A stretch of DNA of 64,000 bases from contig JAKSHY010000005.1 of NCBI GenBank assembly GCA_024399135.1, positions 62,001 through 126,000 of the forward strand, read 5' to 3'. Below the pieces are notes generated by a model, which was not told the origin of the DNA, ran no database searches, and saw only the letters and a list, made by a program, of their open reading frames with translations. Position numbers and translations under genes: made by a program. Positions 63,301-64,000 of this stretch are shown here, in pieces. This stretch comes from Lachnospiraceae bacterium. Its GTDB lineage: Bacteria > Bacillota > Clostridia > Lachnospirales > Lachnospiraceae. Numbering within the stretch: position 1 is the stretch's first letter; each line of letters opens with the position of its first letter.

Positions 63301-64000
63301 TTCTTCATTCCAACCAAAGCAAGATCCATTAAGCAGATGAACTTATCATCTCTTCCTTCATATAATTCATCTCTGGTATCGCAATAGCTTGCATAAGTTG
63401 TTTCTAATGGAGTTCTGTAATATCCATCCTCAAATTCTACATCCTTAAGTTCTGTAGAGAATGTAGTATGTCTGCAGTGATCTGACCAGTATGTATCTAA
63501 TACTCTTATTTCTGTCATGGTAGGATCACGATGCTCTTCCCCATTAAAATAATTCTGTATATGCAAAAAGTCCTTAAATGTCATAGCAAGTTCAAGACTC
63601 TTATAAAGATTCATCAGTTCATCTTCATTCATAGTCGTGAAGCCATCAAATACCAACACATCATCAGGTTCATCATATGATGCTGCTAATGTATCTGGTT
63701 TTTCCATATTAACTTCTTTAGAATCTACGGGATTTATACAATATGATTTAATTCTTTCGAAATCATCATCTGAAATAGAACCCTCTATCAGATACGCCGT
63801 AGCTGTCTGAATAATTGGCTCTTCATCTTCTTTTAAGAATTTCACACACTGAACTGCTGAATCAGCTCTCTGGTCGAACTGTCCTGGAAGATACTGAACT
63901 AAAAATACTCGTGCATTTTCTGGAATATCAATCTTCTCAAGATAATAATTGTCAACAGGTGGTTCTGAGAACACTGTTGTTAATGCTTTATTGAATGTAT
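60330..64000 (-). CDS. purL: Phosphoribosylformylglycinamidine synthase, N-terminal end outside the window
   Basis: The frame is open to the right edge (1,222 residues visible); the usual start lies 60-70 residues further upstream, so a GTG at 63974 is not the true start. This is the long single-chain enzyme of purine synthesis step 4. It has a PurS-like N-terminus, the FGAM synthase core with FLGGR-type LLGGRTGRDGCGG, a second synthase half, and the glutaminase domain at the end with the catalytic Cys in LGICNGFQ and FPGGFSAGDEPDGSAKF. The terminator at 60278 follows. Confidence 0.96.
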   Translation of the reverse strand, partial: TFNKALTTVFSEPPVDNYYLEKIDIPENARVFLVQYLPGQFDQRADSAVQCVKFLKEDEEPIIQTATAYLIEGSISDDDFERIKSYCINPVDSKEVNMEKPDTLAASYDEPDDVLVFDGFTTMNEDELMNLYKSLELAMTFKDFLHIQNYFNGEEHRDPTMTEIRVLDTYWSDHCRHTTFSTELKDVEFEDGYYRTPLETTYASYCDTRDELYEGRDDKFICLMDLALVGMKKLRKAGLLEDMEVSDEINACSVVVPVEIDYGNGPETEEWLVFFKNETHNHPTEIEPFGGAATCLGGAIRDPLSGRGYVYQAMRVTGAADPTVPVSETLKGKLSQKKLVRGAASGYSSYGNQIGLATGYVKELYHPNYVAKRMEIGAVMGAAPRNNVKRLTSDPGDIIILLGGRTGRDGCGGATGSSKVHTESSIEKCGAEVQKGNAPTERKIQRLFRRGEVSRLIKKCNDFGAGGVSVAIGELADGLTVNLDLVPKKYAGLDGTELAISESQERMAVVVDPKDVDEFLGYASEENLEAIAVATVTESPRLVLKWRDKEIVNLSRAFLDTNGAHQETTVKVEIPKKEDNYFEKFALDSVKEDLDAGDVSKAMSDTLKDLNVCSQKGLVEMFDASIGAGSVMMPYGGKYQLTEVQTMVAKLPLLEGKTDTVTMMSYGFDPYLSSWSPYHGAVYAVTESMAKVVATGGNHKKIRFTFQEYFRRMTQDPARWSQPFSALLGAYDAQVGYGLPSIGGKDSMSGTFNDIDVPPTLVSFAVDVADGKDIVTPELKKAGNKLVQFWFDKDEFDIPVYEDASTMFSFIHRLIKDKKVKSSYALSAHGLFASVAKMSFGNGLGVKFDEELKMEDLFSNALGDIVIEIEPLDVDYIKALINENEEFENVNFCVVGTVTNEAKFVYHDAEVLVEDALETWKKPLEKVFPTKASKDTSKVDTPLYTADNIYVCKNKVARPTVFIPVFPGTNCEYDSAKAFQRAGADVITRVFKNQSAQDIRDSVESFVSDIEKAQIIMFPGGFSAGDEPDGSAKFFATAFQNAKMKEAVMKLLNERDGLALGICNGFQALIKLGLVPYGEIVGQKEDSPTLTFNVINRHVSKMAYTKVVSNKSPWLMGATVGETYTSPASHGEGRFVASKEWIDKLFANGQVATQYADIDGNVTMDEEWNINGSYAAIEGITSLDGRCFGKMAHAERRGDLVSLNIYGNQDLKIFESGVEYFK

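Noticed and set aside
63950-63974. GTG 63974 as the start of purL
   Set aside because: The frame stays open to the window edge and family members have 60-70 more residues upstream.

Overview
The window is ordinary chromosomal sequence from a low-GC Gram-positive anaerobe. I place it in the Lachnospiraceae (Clostridia), most likely close to Butyrivibrio/Pseudobutyrivibrio. The reasons are the AT-rich codon use with strong GGAGG ribosome sites, the gene orders recN-argR-nadK-tlyA-dxs-ispA-xseBA-nusB-asp23 and rimP-nusA-infB-rbfA-nrnA-truB-ribF-rpsO-pnp, a 57-residue CxxC protein of a type seen in clostridia, and a chemoreceptor gene with a flagellar-type promoter. The genus is inference. Almost everything reads right to left (minus strand). 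I see no tRNA, rRNA, CRISPR array, phage, insertion sequence or defence island.

Region by region: 1-5969 is a minus-strand accessory cluster with three family-2 glycosyltransferases (the leftmost cut by the window edge), a condensation-fold acyltransferase and a type-B carboxylesterase. It looks like a pathway for an acylated surface glycan or glycolipid. 6058-7181 holds a small orphan protein and a PD-(D/E)XK-like nuclease candidate. 7201-7587 is a tandem array of 63-bp palindromic repeats. 7691-20644 runs from a transglutaminase-like lipoprotein through asp23, nusB, xseA, xseB, ispA, dxs, tlyA, nadK, argR, recN and an S66 peptidase to glgA. 20620-23418 has prfC and deoB. 23577-35233 is the translation/RNA operon (rimP to pnp), interrupted by an EAL-domain gene. 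35438-42253 has a small acidic protein, maf, and a polyphosphate-type operon (DUF815 ATPase, ppx, PHP, ppk1).

42409-46347 has a chemoreceptor, a membrane-anchored DUF5050 protein and an asparaginase. 46340-49514 holds a chemoreceptor remnant, the CxxC small protein and a folate operon (folC, folP, folB-folK fusion). 49598-52179 has a PH-domain protein, a nitroreductase and pyrBI. 52261-55309 has a PutP-type symporter and a PepD dipeptidase. 55386-56712 is infC-rpmI-rplT with its attenuated leader. 56721-59865 has a lipoprotein, thrS and a SEC-C protein. 59975-60244 is a small membrane protein, and purL runs off the right edge.

Starts were chosen by ribosome sites where several were possible. 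Points that stand out: a lipoprotein whose signal peptide is only reached from an AUU (or AUC) start inside prfC; palindromic repeats whose arms change in a compensating way; a chemoreceptor gene remnant; perfect palindromes on or near promoters; and loss of ylxR from the nusA operon.
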